Source: Actinomycetota bacterium
GTDB taxonomy: Bacteria > Actinomycetota > Aquicultoria > UBA3085 > Oleimmundimicrobiaceae
NCBI GenBank assembly: GCA_011046085.1
Contig: DSBK01000065.1
Coordinates: 1 to 40,000 of the forward strand
DNA length: 40,000 nt
Direction: 5' to 3'
Translations under genes and position numbers: made by a program
The notes under the pieces: generated by a model
The model's database searches: none
What the model was told of the DNA's origin: nothing
What the model saw: only the letters and a program-made list of their open reading frames with translations
Shown: positions 16,046 through 23,290 of the stretch, one piece after another
How positions within the stretch are numbered: the stretch's first letter is position 1
Layout of the letters: every line of letters begins with the position of its first letter

Positions 16046-16746
16046 TGAAAAAACTTTCGGTTCTTCTCATAATTCTTTTGATTGCAACCATAATTGTGGG
16101 CTGTAAGGCTGCCGACGAGGGTGTCTCCGGACAAAAGGAGCCAGCCACCGAGACTGAGGGAGTCGAAGAGGTCGTAGAGGAGCCTGCCAAAAAAGAGACT
16201 TTAACGGAAGGAAAGGAGGTCCCCGAGAAGATGAAGGTCTTAATGATAATTGCAAGCAACAACTTTCGTGATGAAGAATACGATGAACCGAGAAAAATCT
16301 TGGAAGCCAACGGAGCAGAGGTCATAGTTGCCTCTTCAAGCTCAAGCATCGCCAAGGGCATGCTTGGCATGACGGTTAAACCCGACATATTGGTGGATGA
16401 TGTCGTGGTCGGTGATTATGACGCAATTATATTTGTGGGTGGCTCGGGGGCAGATGAGTATTATACCAACCAGAAGGCGCTCTCTATTGCGAAGGAGGCC
16501 GTGAATTCGGGTAAAGTATTGGGGGCGATATGCATTGCCCCGGTGACCTTGGCTAATGCCGGTGTTTTGGACGGCAAAGAGGCAACCGTGTTTTCTTCGA
16601 AGGCGGCTCAACTGAGAGCAAAGGGAGCCATTTATGTCAACGAGGATGTTGTCCAGGCTGGCAAAATCATTACCGCCCGTGGTCCCCAGGCGGCGAGCGT
16701 ATTCGGTCAAACGATAATTGATACAATGAAACAAAATCTGAAGTAG
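16045..16746 (+). CDS. Lipoprotein of the DJ-1/PfpI superfamily
   Basis: A 233-aa protein whose N-terminus is a lipoprotein signal peptide: K-K, a hydrophobic run and the lipobox I-V-G-C with Cys20. An acidic linker follows (about residues 25-62). The DJ-1/PfpI domain begins at K-V-L-M-I-I-A. The nucleophile-elbow region reads G-A-I-C-I-A-P, with the expected Cys, and the Glu of D-E-E-Y is near the start of the domain. Most DJ-1/PfpI proteins are cytoplasmic; this one would be tethered outside the membrane. Candidate roles are glyoxalase, deglycase or protease-like activity. The ATG overlaps the previous stop, so the two are translationally coupled. Confidence 0.85.
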   Translation: MKKLSVLLIILLIATIIVGCKAADEGVSGQKEPATETEGVEEVVEEPAKKETLTEGKEVPEKMKVLMIIASNNFRDEEYDEPRKILEANGAEVIVASSSSSIAKGMLGMTVKPDILVDDVVVGDYDAIIFVGGSGADEYYTNQKALSIAKEAVNSGKVLGAICIAPVTLANAGVLDGKEATVFSSKAAQLRAKGAIYVNEDVVQAGKIITARGPQAASVFGQTIIDTMKQNLK

Positions 16747-16760
16747 GATGTGATGCAAGA

Positions 16761-17189
16761 ATGGATAAAAGAGCTATAGAAGCAAACATCAAGCTGGATT
16801 CGGATAGATCTTTTACCGTGGAGATGGCTCCAAAAGAGGATGGGACATGGCAAATGTTTTTAAAGAACGATTTGTCCGGCAAAACAACGGAGCTCCCGCT
16901 GTGCAAAAATCACCAGGAGGCCATAGGGGGATTCGGTGAAACTATGGCAAAAATGAGCATGCAAGCTGTTTGGGGACATGCGGATACTTGGGCGATAACT
17001 GTGGATTTCTGTTCTGGGGAAAAACTTGTTTACGGACAAGCCGAAGAAGATCAATTCATTAACGATGAGGAGATAAAAAAGATCCGGGAAAGCATGAGTG
17101 GCGATGGGATAAAAGATGCTGTTGATAATGCGATTGAAGCGACGAAGTATTTTATTGCGGAGTTAAGCAGCGGAAGGATCTCTTGCTAG
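16761..17189 (+). CDS. Hypothetical protein, 142 aa
   Basis: An acidic soluble protein with no signal peptide, membrane helix or recognised motif. It begins M-D-K-R-A-I-E-A-N and ends with a single Cys. It follows the DJ-1 lipoprotein by 14 bases, so co-transcription is likely. A predicted beta-rich N-terminal half followed by helices is my reading only. No function is assigned. Confidence 0.6.
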   Translation: MDKRAIEANIKLDSDRSFTVEMAPKEDGTWQMFLKNDLSGKTTELPLCKNHQEAIGGFGETMAKMSMQAVWGHADTWAITVDFCSGEKLVYGQAEEDQFINDEEIKKIRESMSGDGIKDAVDNAIEATKYFIAELSSGRISC

Positions 17190-17242
17190 CAATGTTTTTA
17201 AAAAAAGTTCTTCAGGATTGTGGTGGCGCCTTGTTTTTTAAC

Positions 17243-17318
17243 TGGCGCCCCCGACAGGAATTGAACCTGTGACACCCGGTTTAGGAAACCGGTGCTCTAT
17301 CCTCTGAGCTACGGAGGC
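17243..17318 (-). tRNA. tRNA-Arg (anticodon CCU)
   Basis: A 76-nt cloverleaf on the minus strand. The acceptor stem GCCTCCG pairs with CGGGGGC with one U-G pair. The D-arm starts TAGCTCAG, the anticodon stem CCGGT/ACCGG closes the loop TTCCTAA, and the T-arm is ACAGG-TTCAATT-CCTGT. The discriminator G is followed by an encoded CCA. The anticodon CCU reads AGG. It lies between the convergent hypothetical gene and ddl, and no independent terminator is clear on either side. Confidence 0.96.
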
Positions 17319-17351
17319 GCATATAGATTATAGTGTGGGGTAGGTAGGGGG

Positions 17352-18302
17352 TCAACTCACTTTTCTTGCTAATGCCATCTGCACCAATTTTTCCACCAAA
17401 TCTGCAAGTTCTATTCCAGCTGTCTCTGCGGCCATGGGGAGAAGACTTGTCTCCGTCATCCCGGGGCCCGTGTTTAATTCCAGCACATAAGGTTGATTAT
17501 TCTCATCTATTATCATGTCTACTCTTGAGACGTCGCGGCAACACAGGGTTTCATGAACTCTTATGGCAAGATTTTGAACCTTCTCGGATTGCTCTTCAGA
17601 AAGACGTGCGGGCACATAATACTCCGTCTTTCCTGTGGTGTACATTGACTCGAAATCAAAGAACTCTTTTTTGGGAACTATTTCAACTACGGGAAGCGCT
17701 TTGGGCTCCCCTTTTTCTTCTAAAATGCTTACGGCAACCTCTTTGCCTTTTATGTATTTCTCGATAATCACCTTGTGGTCGTAACTTAGGGCGCCTATCA
17801 AGGCTTCGGCCATTTGCTCGTGTTTTTCGACGTATTTAATTCCGAGAGCCGAACCCTGTCTCGCGGGCTTTACAATCAAAGGCAAGCCGAGTTTTTTAAT
17901 TACTTTGCCGAGCGCTCCGGAGGCTCCCATCTCTTTAAAAGCGCCCGCGCTTAGTGCAAAAAATGGGGCAGTGGGGATGTTCTCAAGCTGAAATATCTCC
18001 TTAGAAAGCGCTTTGTCGAATCCAACTATGCTTGCATATACCCCTGGCCCAGTATAGGGAATGTTTATGATCTCCAAAAGCTCTTGGACGGTTCCGTCTT
18101 CGCCGTACTTGCCATGGAGAGCAATGTAAACTACGTCTGGTTTTTCTTCAGTCAGGTTGTCTACGAGATTTTCGTCGACATCCAGCTGGATAATTGGGTG
18201 CTTCTTTTCTTTAAGGGCTTCAGACACCCTGTGACCGCTCTTTAGCGATACCTCTCTCTCCAAAGAACGTCCGCCCATTAACACGGCAACCTTTTCTTTC
18301 AT
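17352..18302 (-). CDS. ddl: D-alanine--D-alanine ligase (second copy)
   Basis: A 316-aa ATP-grasp ligase, a clear paralogue of the 5887-6840 protein. Both have M-G-G-R-S-L-E-R-E-V-S-L or its equivalent, A-L-H-G-K-Y-G-E-D-G-T-V-Q, P-Y-T-G, and L-I-V-K-P-A-R-Q-G-S. The omega loop reads F-F-D-F-E-S-M-Y with the conserved Tyr, and the metal site is E-L-N-T-G-P-G-M-T. All key residues appear intact, so it should be active, and the Tyr again argues for D-Ala-D-Ala. RBS GAGGAGGAG precedes the ATG. A promoter is visible upstream at 18344-18372. Confidence 0.92.
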   Translation of the reverse strand: MKEKVAVLMGGRSLEREVSLKSGHRVSEALKEKKHPIIQLDVDENLVDNLTEEKPDVVYIALHGKYGEDGTVQELLEIINIPYTGPGVYASIVGFDKALSKEIFQLENIPTAPFFALSAGAFKEMGASGALGKVIKKLGLPLIVKPARQGSALGIKYVEKHEQMAEALIGALSYDHKVIIEKYIKGKEVAVSILEEKGEPKALPVVEIVPKKEFFDFESMYTTGKTEYYVPARLSEEQSEKVQNLAIRVHETLCCRDVSRVDMIIDENNQPYVLELNTGPGMTETSLLPMAAETAGIELADLVEKLVQMALARKVS

Positions 18303-18343
18303 TATTCTCCTCCTCCTAGAAGAGCTGATAAAAAAGTATTTTC

Positions 18344-18372
18344 ATTTTAAAAAATTCCAATTTTCAACTCAA
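18344..18372 (-). promoter_or_regulatory. Sigma-70-type promoter for the second ddl
   Basis: On the minus strand TTGAGT (-35, 18367-18372) and TAAAAT (-10, 18344-18349) are separated by 17 bases. The ddl ATG lies about 40 bases further on. Assigned by consensus alone. Confidence 0.5.
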
Positions 18373-18389
18373 CATCTATAGAATATTAT

Positions 18390-19652
18390 CTAATCGTTGT
18401 TTAAATGCAACTTGCTTGTAAAGGTCTCATAGAGTTTTATTTGAGACTTAATCAGCTTTCCAAGTCGTTTTATTCCCTCGCAAATTTGTTCGGCGCTTGG
18501 GTAGGAAAAATTCAGCCGCATGCAATTTTTCCCGCTTCCGTCCGCAAAAAAAGCCTCCCCCGAGATGTATGCAACCTTTGCTTCATTGATTGATTCAGCT
18601 AGCATCTCCGATGTATTAATGAACTCCGGCAAGGTTGCCCACAAAAAGAGACCGCCTTCTGGTTTCGTCCAGGTTGCTCCCTGAGGAAAGAATTTCTCAA
18701 GGGACTGAAGCATCGCATCGCGTCTCTCTTTGTATAGCTTCGTTTGTTTCTCCAGGTATTTTCGCCAGGGATAGTTATTGAAGTATTCCTCCACAATCCT
18801 CTGCGTAAACGAGCTTGAACAGAGGTTGGCAGCTTGTTTGGCGAAGTTTAATTTTTCGATGATGGGCTTAGGAGCGTTTATCCAACCAAGCCGCATGCCG
18901 GGAGAGAATATTTTTGAAAAAGTACTCATGTATATGATTGAATCGTCCATAGAGCGCAATGTAGGCAACTTGTTTCCCGCGAACCTGAGCTGGCCATAAG
19001 GATTATCCTCGACGACCAAGAGGTTGTGCTTCCTCGCGATATCTAGCACGGCTTCCCGCCGTTTTAAAGAAAGGGTTACCCCCGCTGGATTATGAAAGGA
19101 TGGGACGAGGTAGAGAAACTTTGCCTTTTGTTTTCGCTTTTTTAGACTCTCAAGAGTTGCTATCAAGGGTTCAATTTGCAAGCCCTTTTCGTCAAGGGGA
19201 ACAGTTAACATTTTTGCTTGGTAGCTTGAGAATGCTTGAACGGCCCCGACATAACTCGGACCCTCGACGATAACGTAATCTTCGGGATCGATTAAAACTT
19301 TTCCAATGAAGTCGAGCGCTTGTTGCCCGCCATCGGTAACGATGATGTCGTCCACGTCTGCATGAATATTATCTTCGGCCATAAGTTTGACGATGCACTC
19401 GCGTAATCCTAGATGTCCCTCGGATGAGCCGTATTGAAGCGCCGCCGCTCCCTCTCTTAAGAGAACGGTTCTTGTCGCCTCGGCAATTATCTCCATGGGC
19501 AGACTTCTTGTGTCAGGCATTCCCCCAGCAAATGAGATTATGTCGGGTCTTGAAGCAACAATAAACAGATCCCTGATTGCCGATGACTTAAGAACCGCGG
19601 TCCTCTTTGCGTATAAATCCGCCCACTTATCTAATCGAATTTCAGGAGCCAT
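18390..19652 (-). CDS. PLP-dependent aminotransferase, class I (2-aminoadipate/MocR-like group, no HTH)
   Basis: A 420-aa fold-type I aminotransferase. Motifs are the N-terminal I-S-F-A-G-G-M-P-D, the Y-G-S-S-E-G-H-L-G-L-R segment near residue 75, N-P-A-G-V-T, and V-V-E-D-N-P-Y-G. The PLP lysine lies in T-F-S-K-I-F-S-P-G-M-R-L-G-W. This resembles LysN-type and multi-substrate aromatic/2-aminoadipate aminotransferases; the exact substrate cannot be told. The ATG at 19652 is chosen because GGAG stands 5 bases upstream. An earlier in-frame ATG (19685) lies inside the loop of the leader terminator and has no RBS. The gene appears to be controlled by an attenuator (see 19666-19834). Confidence 0.88.
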   Translation of the reverse strand: MAPEIRLDKWADLYAKRTAVLKSSAIRDLFIVASRPDIISFAGGMPDTRSLPMEIIAEATRTVLLREGAAALQYGSSEGHLGLRECIVKLMAEDNIHADVDDIIVTDGGQQALDFIGKVLIDPEDYVIVEGPSYVGAVQAFSSYQAKMLTVPLDEKGLQIEPLIATLESLKKRKQKAKFLYLVPSFHNPAGVTLSLKRREAVLDIARKHNLLVVEDNPYGQLRFAGNKLPTLRSMDDSIIYMSTFSKIFSPGMRLGWINAPKPIIEKLNFAKQAANLCSSSFTQRIVEEYFNNYPWRKYLEKQTKLYKERRDAMLQSLEKFFPQGATWTKPEGGLFLWATLPEFINTSEMLAESINEAKVAYISGEAFFADGSGKNCMRLNFSYPSAEQICEGIKRLGKLIKSQIKLYETFTSKLHLNND

Positions 19653-19665
19653 TTTTTCTCCGATT

Positions 19666-19699
19666 AACAAAAACCTCTCGGGCATAAAGGGACGAGAGG
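19666..19699 (-). terminator. Intrinsic terminator in the aminotransferase leader (attenuator)
   Basis: On the minus strand CCTCTCG (19699-19693) pairs with CGAGAGG (19680-19674). It is followed by the U-rich tract TTTTTGTT (19673-19666). The structure lies 14 bases before the aminotransferase start, in its 5' leader rather than after a gene, which is the usual position of an attenuator. Confidence 0.65.
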
Positions 19700-19834
19700 C
19701 ATATTCTCAAAGTACACAACTCACGCTGCTAAAACCTCGTGATTCTAATCTTGGGAAGTAGCTCGAAGCACTTTTTTGGCAACAACAAAACTGATTGTGC
19801 TTGCTCTTCCCGTCACATTTTTGTCTTTAAATTA
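19700..19834 (-). promoter_or_regulatory. Structured leader RNA upstream of the attenuator (possible riboswitch)
   Basis: About 135 nt of transcribed leader precede the terminator hairpin. A long imperfect stem joins 19811-19797 (GGGAAGAGCAAGCAC on the minus strand) to 19771-19753 (GTGCTT...ACTTCCC). Downstream, ACGAGG (19740-19735) could pair with the terminator's 5' arm CCTCTCGT as an antiterminator. It could alternatively be held in a CACG/CGTG hairpin. I recognise no T-box N-box, lysine, glycine or SAM aptamer consensus. The ligand, if any, is unknown. Confidence 0.4.
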
Positions 19835-19840
19835 AAATTT

Positions 19841-19869
19841 ATTTTATAATATAGCATGTAAAATGTCAA
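19841..19869 (-). promoter_or_regulatory. Sigma-70-type promoter for the aminotransferase leader
   Basis: Minus strand: perfect -35 TTGACA (19864-19869), 17-base spacer and -10 TAAAAT (19841-19846). Transcription would begin near 19834, giving a leader of about 180 nt that includes the attenuator. Confidence 0.65.
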
Positions 19870-19936
19870 ACCAGATGCAGGTTAAAGCGCAAGTTTGTCG
19901 AACTCCAAAATTATCGGAGGATGGAAGGGAGACGCA

Positions 19937-20962
19937 ATGTGCTACGATACGATAATAGCGGGTGCGAGTTTTGCCGGTCTTGCGGTTGCTGGACAAATAA
20001 AAGGCAAAATCTTATTGATAGACAGAAAAGATATAGGCACCATTCCAACCTCAGCGTGTGCAACATTGTACGGTGTTGTCAAAAAACTAGGTTGTGAGGA
20101 TTCGGTTCTCTCGATCCTTAAAAAAGTTAAGTTTCATACGGCCTCTTGCTGTACAGAATATAAGGCAATGGAACCCTTTTGTGTCTTTGATTATCATGGA
20201 TTTTGCCAAGGGCTTGCGAAGCATTTTGAAGGGGAGTTTCTAAAAGCAAACATAAAAGGACTCGAAGGGGACACGGTTTTAACAGATAAGGGAGATTTTT
20301 CTGCCAAGTGCATTGTGGATTGCACTGGATGGAGGGCCGCGCTCGGCACCGCTTTAAAAGACGATTTTGTTAACAAAAAATCGTTGTACTTTGGTGTGGA
20401 GACCGAGGTCGACTGTGATGCAGATGACTTCCTAAGTTTTTTTTGGGACCCCGAAATAGTTAAGCTGGGATATGCTTGGAAGTTTCCAGTCGGAAAAAAG
20501 ACTCGTTTCGGCTTGGGGGGCTATGAAAACGGGAAAGCCTTGAAAGATAATTTGACAAAGTTCTTATCAGTTTACGGGAAAGAAATAAACGGCGTGCATG
20601 GAGGGTTTATCCCTGTCAAGATACGAAAACCAGTAATTGAGAAGATATTTTTGGTTGGGGATTCGGCAGGTCATGCTTGGCCATTGACGGGCGAAGGAGT
20701 AAGGCAGGCAATTTATTATGGGCAAAAATGTGGGCGGATAATTCAGAGCATAGTTGAGAAAGAGATAGATTTAGTTACGGGGCTTAAGGAGTATGCGGAT
20801 TTTGTAAATAAACATCGTTGTTACCATGAGTTTTTTTCTGGTCTCCAATGGTTATTTTTTAGGATGCCCAACTGCGCGGTCGGGATGGCCGCAAAGCTGT
20901 TCGGAAGGGGGTGGCCCATACGTTTTATGCAAAGAAAATATAAAAAATGGGCTGAGCTGTGA
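19937..20962 (+). CDS. Geranylgeranyl-reductase-like FAD-dependent oxidoreductase
   Basis: A 341-aa flavoprotein of the geranylgeranyl reductase/aromatic hydroxylase-like group. The N-terminal dinucleotide-binding motif is I-I-A-G-A-S-F-A-G-L-A-V. A mid-protein D-C-T-G-W and the late G-D-S-A-G-H-A-W-P-L-T-G-E-G-V-R-Q-A block are family hallmarks (FAD ribityl site). It also has several cysteines. Members reduce or oxidise polyprenyl or lipid substrates; which one acts here is not visible. ATG 19937 is chosen for the GGGAG 5 bases upstream; a TTG at 19895 is an unlikely alternative. It is divergent from the aminotransferase and stands before the YtxH cluster. Confidence 0.8.
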   Translation: MCYDTIIAGASFAGLAVAGQIKGKILLIDRKDIGTIPTSACATLYGVVKKLGCEDSVLSILKKVKFHTASCCTEYKAMEPFCVFDYHGFCQGLAKHFEGEFLKANIKGLEGDTVLTDKGDFSAKCIVDCTGWRAALGTALKDDFVNKKSLYFGVETEVDCDADDFLSFFWDPEIVKLGYAWKFPVGKKTRFGLGGYENGKALKDNLTKFLSVYGKEINGVHGGFIPVKIRKPVIEKIFLVGDSAGHAWPLTGEGVRQAIYYGQKCGRIIQSIVEKEIDLVTGLKEYADFVNKHRCYHEFFSGLQWLFFRMPNCAVGMAAKLFGRGWPIRFMQRKYKKWAEL

Positions 20963-20966
20963 TTTC

Positions 20967-20995
20967 TTGAAAGGTACGGCGAAGTAGATTACAAT
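20967..20995 (+). promoter_or_regulatory. Sigma-70-type promoter for the YtxH/PRC/Asp23 cluster
   Basis: TTGAAA (20967-20972), 17-base spacer and TACAAT (20990-20995), about 35 bases before the YtxH ATG. Consensus-based call. Confidence 0.55.
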
Positions 20996-21029
20996 TAAGT
21001 TAATTCAACAATTTGGAGGTGTCGCCAAC

Positions 21030-21311
21030 ATGGCGGAGAAAAAAGGTGGTTTCTTTAGGAGTCTATTCAGTTTCATTCTAGGAGGTGTAACGGGAGCTAT
21101 TGGCGGGTTACTTTTGGCGCCTCGGTCTGGCAAAGAGACCAGGGAAAGACTCAAGATTAAGGGCGAGGAGTTAATTGAGAGTGGCAAGAAAAGCGTTTTA
21201 AGTGGGGGCGAAGATCTTAAGTCCAAAGTGGAAGATGCAACTAAAAAACTTAAGGAAAAAGTCGGAGAAGTTACAGAGGCGGTAAAAGAAAAAGCGGAAA
21301 AAACAAGATAG
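21030..21311 (+). CDS. YtxH-domain protein (second copy), probably cut short by an in-frame TAG
   Basis: A 93-aa YtxH-type protein: glycine-rich hydrophobic helix (about residues 12-31), A-P-R-S-G junction, then a Lys/Glu-rich helical tail. RBS GGAGGTG precedes the ATG. After the TAG at 21309-21311 the same frame runs on for 33 codons, rich in Lys, Glu and Arg (L-V-E-E-A-A-K-K-V-Q), before a TAA at 21411-21413. This suggests that an ancestral longer tail was truncated by a point mutation (for example AAG to TAG). It is the first gene of a cluster with a PRC-barrel and an Asp23 protein. Confidence 0.78.
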   Translation: MAEKKGGFFRSLFSFILGGVTGAIGGLLLAPRSGKETRERLKIKGEELIESGKKSVLSGGEDLKSKVEDATKKLKEKVGEVTEAVKEKAEKTR

Positions 21312-21436
21312 CTTGTGGAAGAAGCGGCGAAAAAAGTTCAAACAAGAGACAAAGAGGGGCCAAAACAGAGGGCAAGAAGAGGGTGGAGTAATCAACCTAT
21401 GCAAGACAAATAAATTCTTATTTGGTGGTTAAATTT

Positions 21437-22219
21437 GTGAAAACATTTAGGTCAAATGAGGTTCTTGGTTTGCCGGTGTTAATTATCGGCAAAGGAGAAA
21501 ATGCCGGAGAGGTTAAAGATTTAATTTTCGATTTTGCGGAAAAAAGGCTTTCAGCGCTGGTTTTAAAATCCAGCATGTTAAGTTCCGCCAAAGCGGTTCT
21601 TTTTGACGACATTGTAACAATTGGAAAAGACGGGGTGTGTGTTAAGAGCCGAGAGAGTCTTGTGAGGGCCAAGAATTTGGTGCAAGAGAACGCTGTTTGC
21701 GGCGCTCAACTAAGGAACTCCAAAGTTTTTTGTGAAAAGGGCAAAGAACTCGGGATATTGGGAGAACTAATTATATCCCACAGCGATGGGAGGATTTTCG
21801 AAATAGAGATAAGCCGAGGAGTTTTAGCCGATATTTCTGAAGGATTTTTGGTTCTTTCGGGCTCATGTATTAAAAGCGGCGGCAAAGACTTTATATTGTT
21901 GGAGCGCGGGTCGGAAGAGGAAGCAAGCCAAACAGGCGGAGCCAAAGAATTATTGCAGGCGGTGTTGTCGAGTGGCGCCAAGGTTGCCAGCAGCGCAAAC
22001 ACGATGCTTTTATCGCAAGAAGCGAGATTTGCTCTTGGCAAAAACTCTGGAATGACGATAAAGGATGATAAAGGCGATATTATGGTTGTCAAGGGGCAAA
22101 AAATTGAGGAAGAACATATAGTGCGAGCTAAGAATGAGGGTAAGCTGCATGAGTTTGCTTTGGCGGCGGGGCTATCTTCCGTCAAAAATAGATGGTCAGT
22201 CTTAAAGGGAGAAAAATAG
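21437..22219 (+). CDS. PRC-barrel domain protein with two repeats
   Basis: About 260 aa. Two PRC-barrel-like beta domains follow one another: one near residues 6-72 with G-L-P-V-L-I-I-G-K-G-E-N-A-G-E-V-K-D-L, and another near 95-155 with L-G-I-L-G-E-L-I-I. A variable linker leads to a third beta-like C-terminal segment containing G-D-I-M-V-V-K-G-Q. Such proteins are common in Gram-positive bacteria; one PRC-barrel protein (YlmC/YmxH) is linked to sporulation. The start is uncertain: GTG at 21437 has GGTGG 8 bases upstream, and TTG at 21422 is an alternative. The next gene starts close to its end. Confidence 0.65.
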   Translation: MKTFRSNEVLGLPVLIIGKGENAGEVKDLIFDFAEKRLSALVLKSSMLSSAKAVLFDDIVTIGKDGVCVKSRESLVRAKNLVQENAVCGAQLRNSKVFCEKGKELGILGELIISHSDGRIFEIEISRGVLADISEGFLVLSGSCIKSGGKDFILLERGSEEEASQTGGAKELLQAVLSSGAKVASSANTMLLSQEARFALGKNSGMTIKDDKGDIMVVKGQKIEEEHIVRAKNEGKLHEFALAAGLSSVKNRWSVLKGEK

Positions 22220-22236
22220 AGCGCGGAGGTATTATT

Positions 22237-22611
22237 GTGGTGACAAAAAAGAAAGCCACATTTATTGAAGAAAAAGGAGTTAGGGTCGAGATTGCGGAGA
22301 GTGTGATTGCCGCCACCGCCATAGAGAATATATCGGATATCCCAGGCATAGCGGGATTTAGAGATGGCAAGATAGATAAGGTTGTAGGTCGGCTGGCTCG
22401 CGGGAAGCCCACAAAAAGCGTTATTGTAACTCCGAAAGAAAAGGAATTGGTGGATGTAGATTTATATCTGGTCGTTCAGCCTCGCGTTTCTATACCCAAG
22501 ATTTCAAACTCGGTTAAGAAGCTCATTAAAGAAAACATCCAAACTTTAACCAAGGTAAATGTCGACAACACAATAATCCATGTCTCGGGTATAGATATCT
22601 CCAAATCATAG
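22237..22611 (+). CDS. Asp23/Gls24 family envelope stress protein
   Basis: About 124 aa. The V-R-V-E-I-A-E-S-V-I-A-A-T-A segment, the conserved D-I-P-G-I-A-G near the middle, and the V-D-L-Y-L-V-V-Q-P-R-V block match the Asp23 (DUF322) domain, which is linked to membrane or cell-wall stress. A GTG start at 22237 follows GGAGG by seven bases; a longer frame from 22192 would overlap the PRC gene and has no RBS. It completes the YtxH-PRC-Asp23 set, which looks like an envelope-associated operon. Confidence 0.75.
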   Translation: MVTKKKATFIEEKGVRVEIAESVIAATAIENISDIPGIAGFRDGKIDKVVGRLARGKPTKSVIVTPKEKELVDVDLYLVVQPRVSIPKISNSVKKLIKENIQTLTKVNVDNTIIHVSGIDISKS

Positions 22612-22664
22612 TCTCGACGTTAATGCCTAAAACCCAGGGAGACCGTTGAGGTTAAGGAGGTTTC

Positions 22665-23270
22665 ATGGCAGGAAGGATAACTGCGATAAATATTGCCACA
22701 CTGAAGAATATCCCGCAGCCATGCAGGTCTTGTTCTTACTGGGAATCTTTTCTTGATACCGCTCGAACTCCTTCGGGTGGGCAAGGATTGAGAGACAAGT
22801 GGTTTATTTCAACCATGCGAAGCTGGGGAGAGTGTGGGAAGTTGATTTATGTAGGTGATGAAGCTGTGGCCTATGCTCAATATGCCCCTCCTTGTTATTT
22901 CCCGAAAATTAAGAACTATGCTGCCGCTCCACTCAGCGAAGACGCAATATTTCTTTCCTGTCTTTACGTACTTCCGCCCCACAGAGACAAGGGGCATGGA
23001 AAAGCCATTTTGCGTGAGATTGTAAAGAGACTGAGCAAGAGCGGTTACAGGGCCATTGAGACTTTTGGAAACAAAACTTTGGAGAATAGGCCCTCGGCGC
23101 CCTTTGGTTTTTATATGAGAAATGGTTTTTACATAGTTCGCGATGACGAAAAATTTCCATTAATGCGGCTTGATTTAAAATCCGTCTTATTTTGGCAAGA
23201 TGGTCTCGATGCGGTTTTAGAAAGCATAAAACTTCCGCTTCTAAATAAAGAAACCCCAGTTCCGTACTAA
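22665..23270 (+). CDS. GNAT family N-acetyltransferase
   Basis: A 201-aa acetyltransferase. Motif A for CoA binding reads L-Y-V-L-P-P-H-R-D-K-G-H-G-K-A at about residues 105-119, followed by motif B (G-F-Y-M-R-N-G-F). The N-terminal half has a C-R-S-C-S-Y-W-E cluster seen in a subgroup of GNAT proteins of unknown substrate. RBS AAGGAGG precedes the ATG. The 53 bases before it hold no clear promoter. Confidence 0.8.
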   Translation: MAGRITAINIATLKNIPQPCRSCSYWESFLDTARTPSGGQGLRDKWFISTMRSWGECGKLIYVGDEAVAYAQYAPPCYFPKIKNYAAAPLSEDAIFLSCLYVLPPHRDKGHGKAILREIVKRLSKSGYRAIETFGNKTLENRPSAPFGFYMRNGFYIVRDDEKFPLMRLDLKSVLFWQDGLDAVLESIKLPLLNKETPVPY

Positions 23271-23290
23271 TTTTTCGGGAGAAAATACTT

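Noticed and set aside
17190-17245. GGCGCC...GGCGCC as a terminator beside tRNA-Arg
   Set aside because: One arm belongs to the tRNA acceptor region and the following bases do not form a proper T-tract immediately after the stem.
19700-19834. T-box, lysine, glycine or SAM riboswitch in the aminotransferase leader
   Set aside because: The characteristic conserved cores were not found, so the leader is reported only as an unassigned attenuator.
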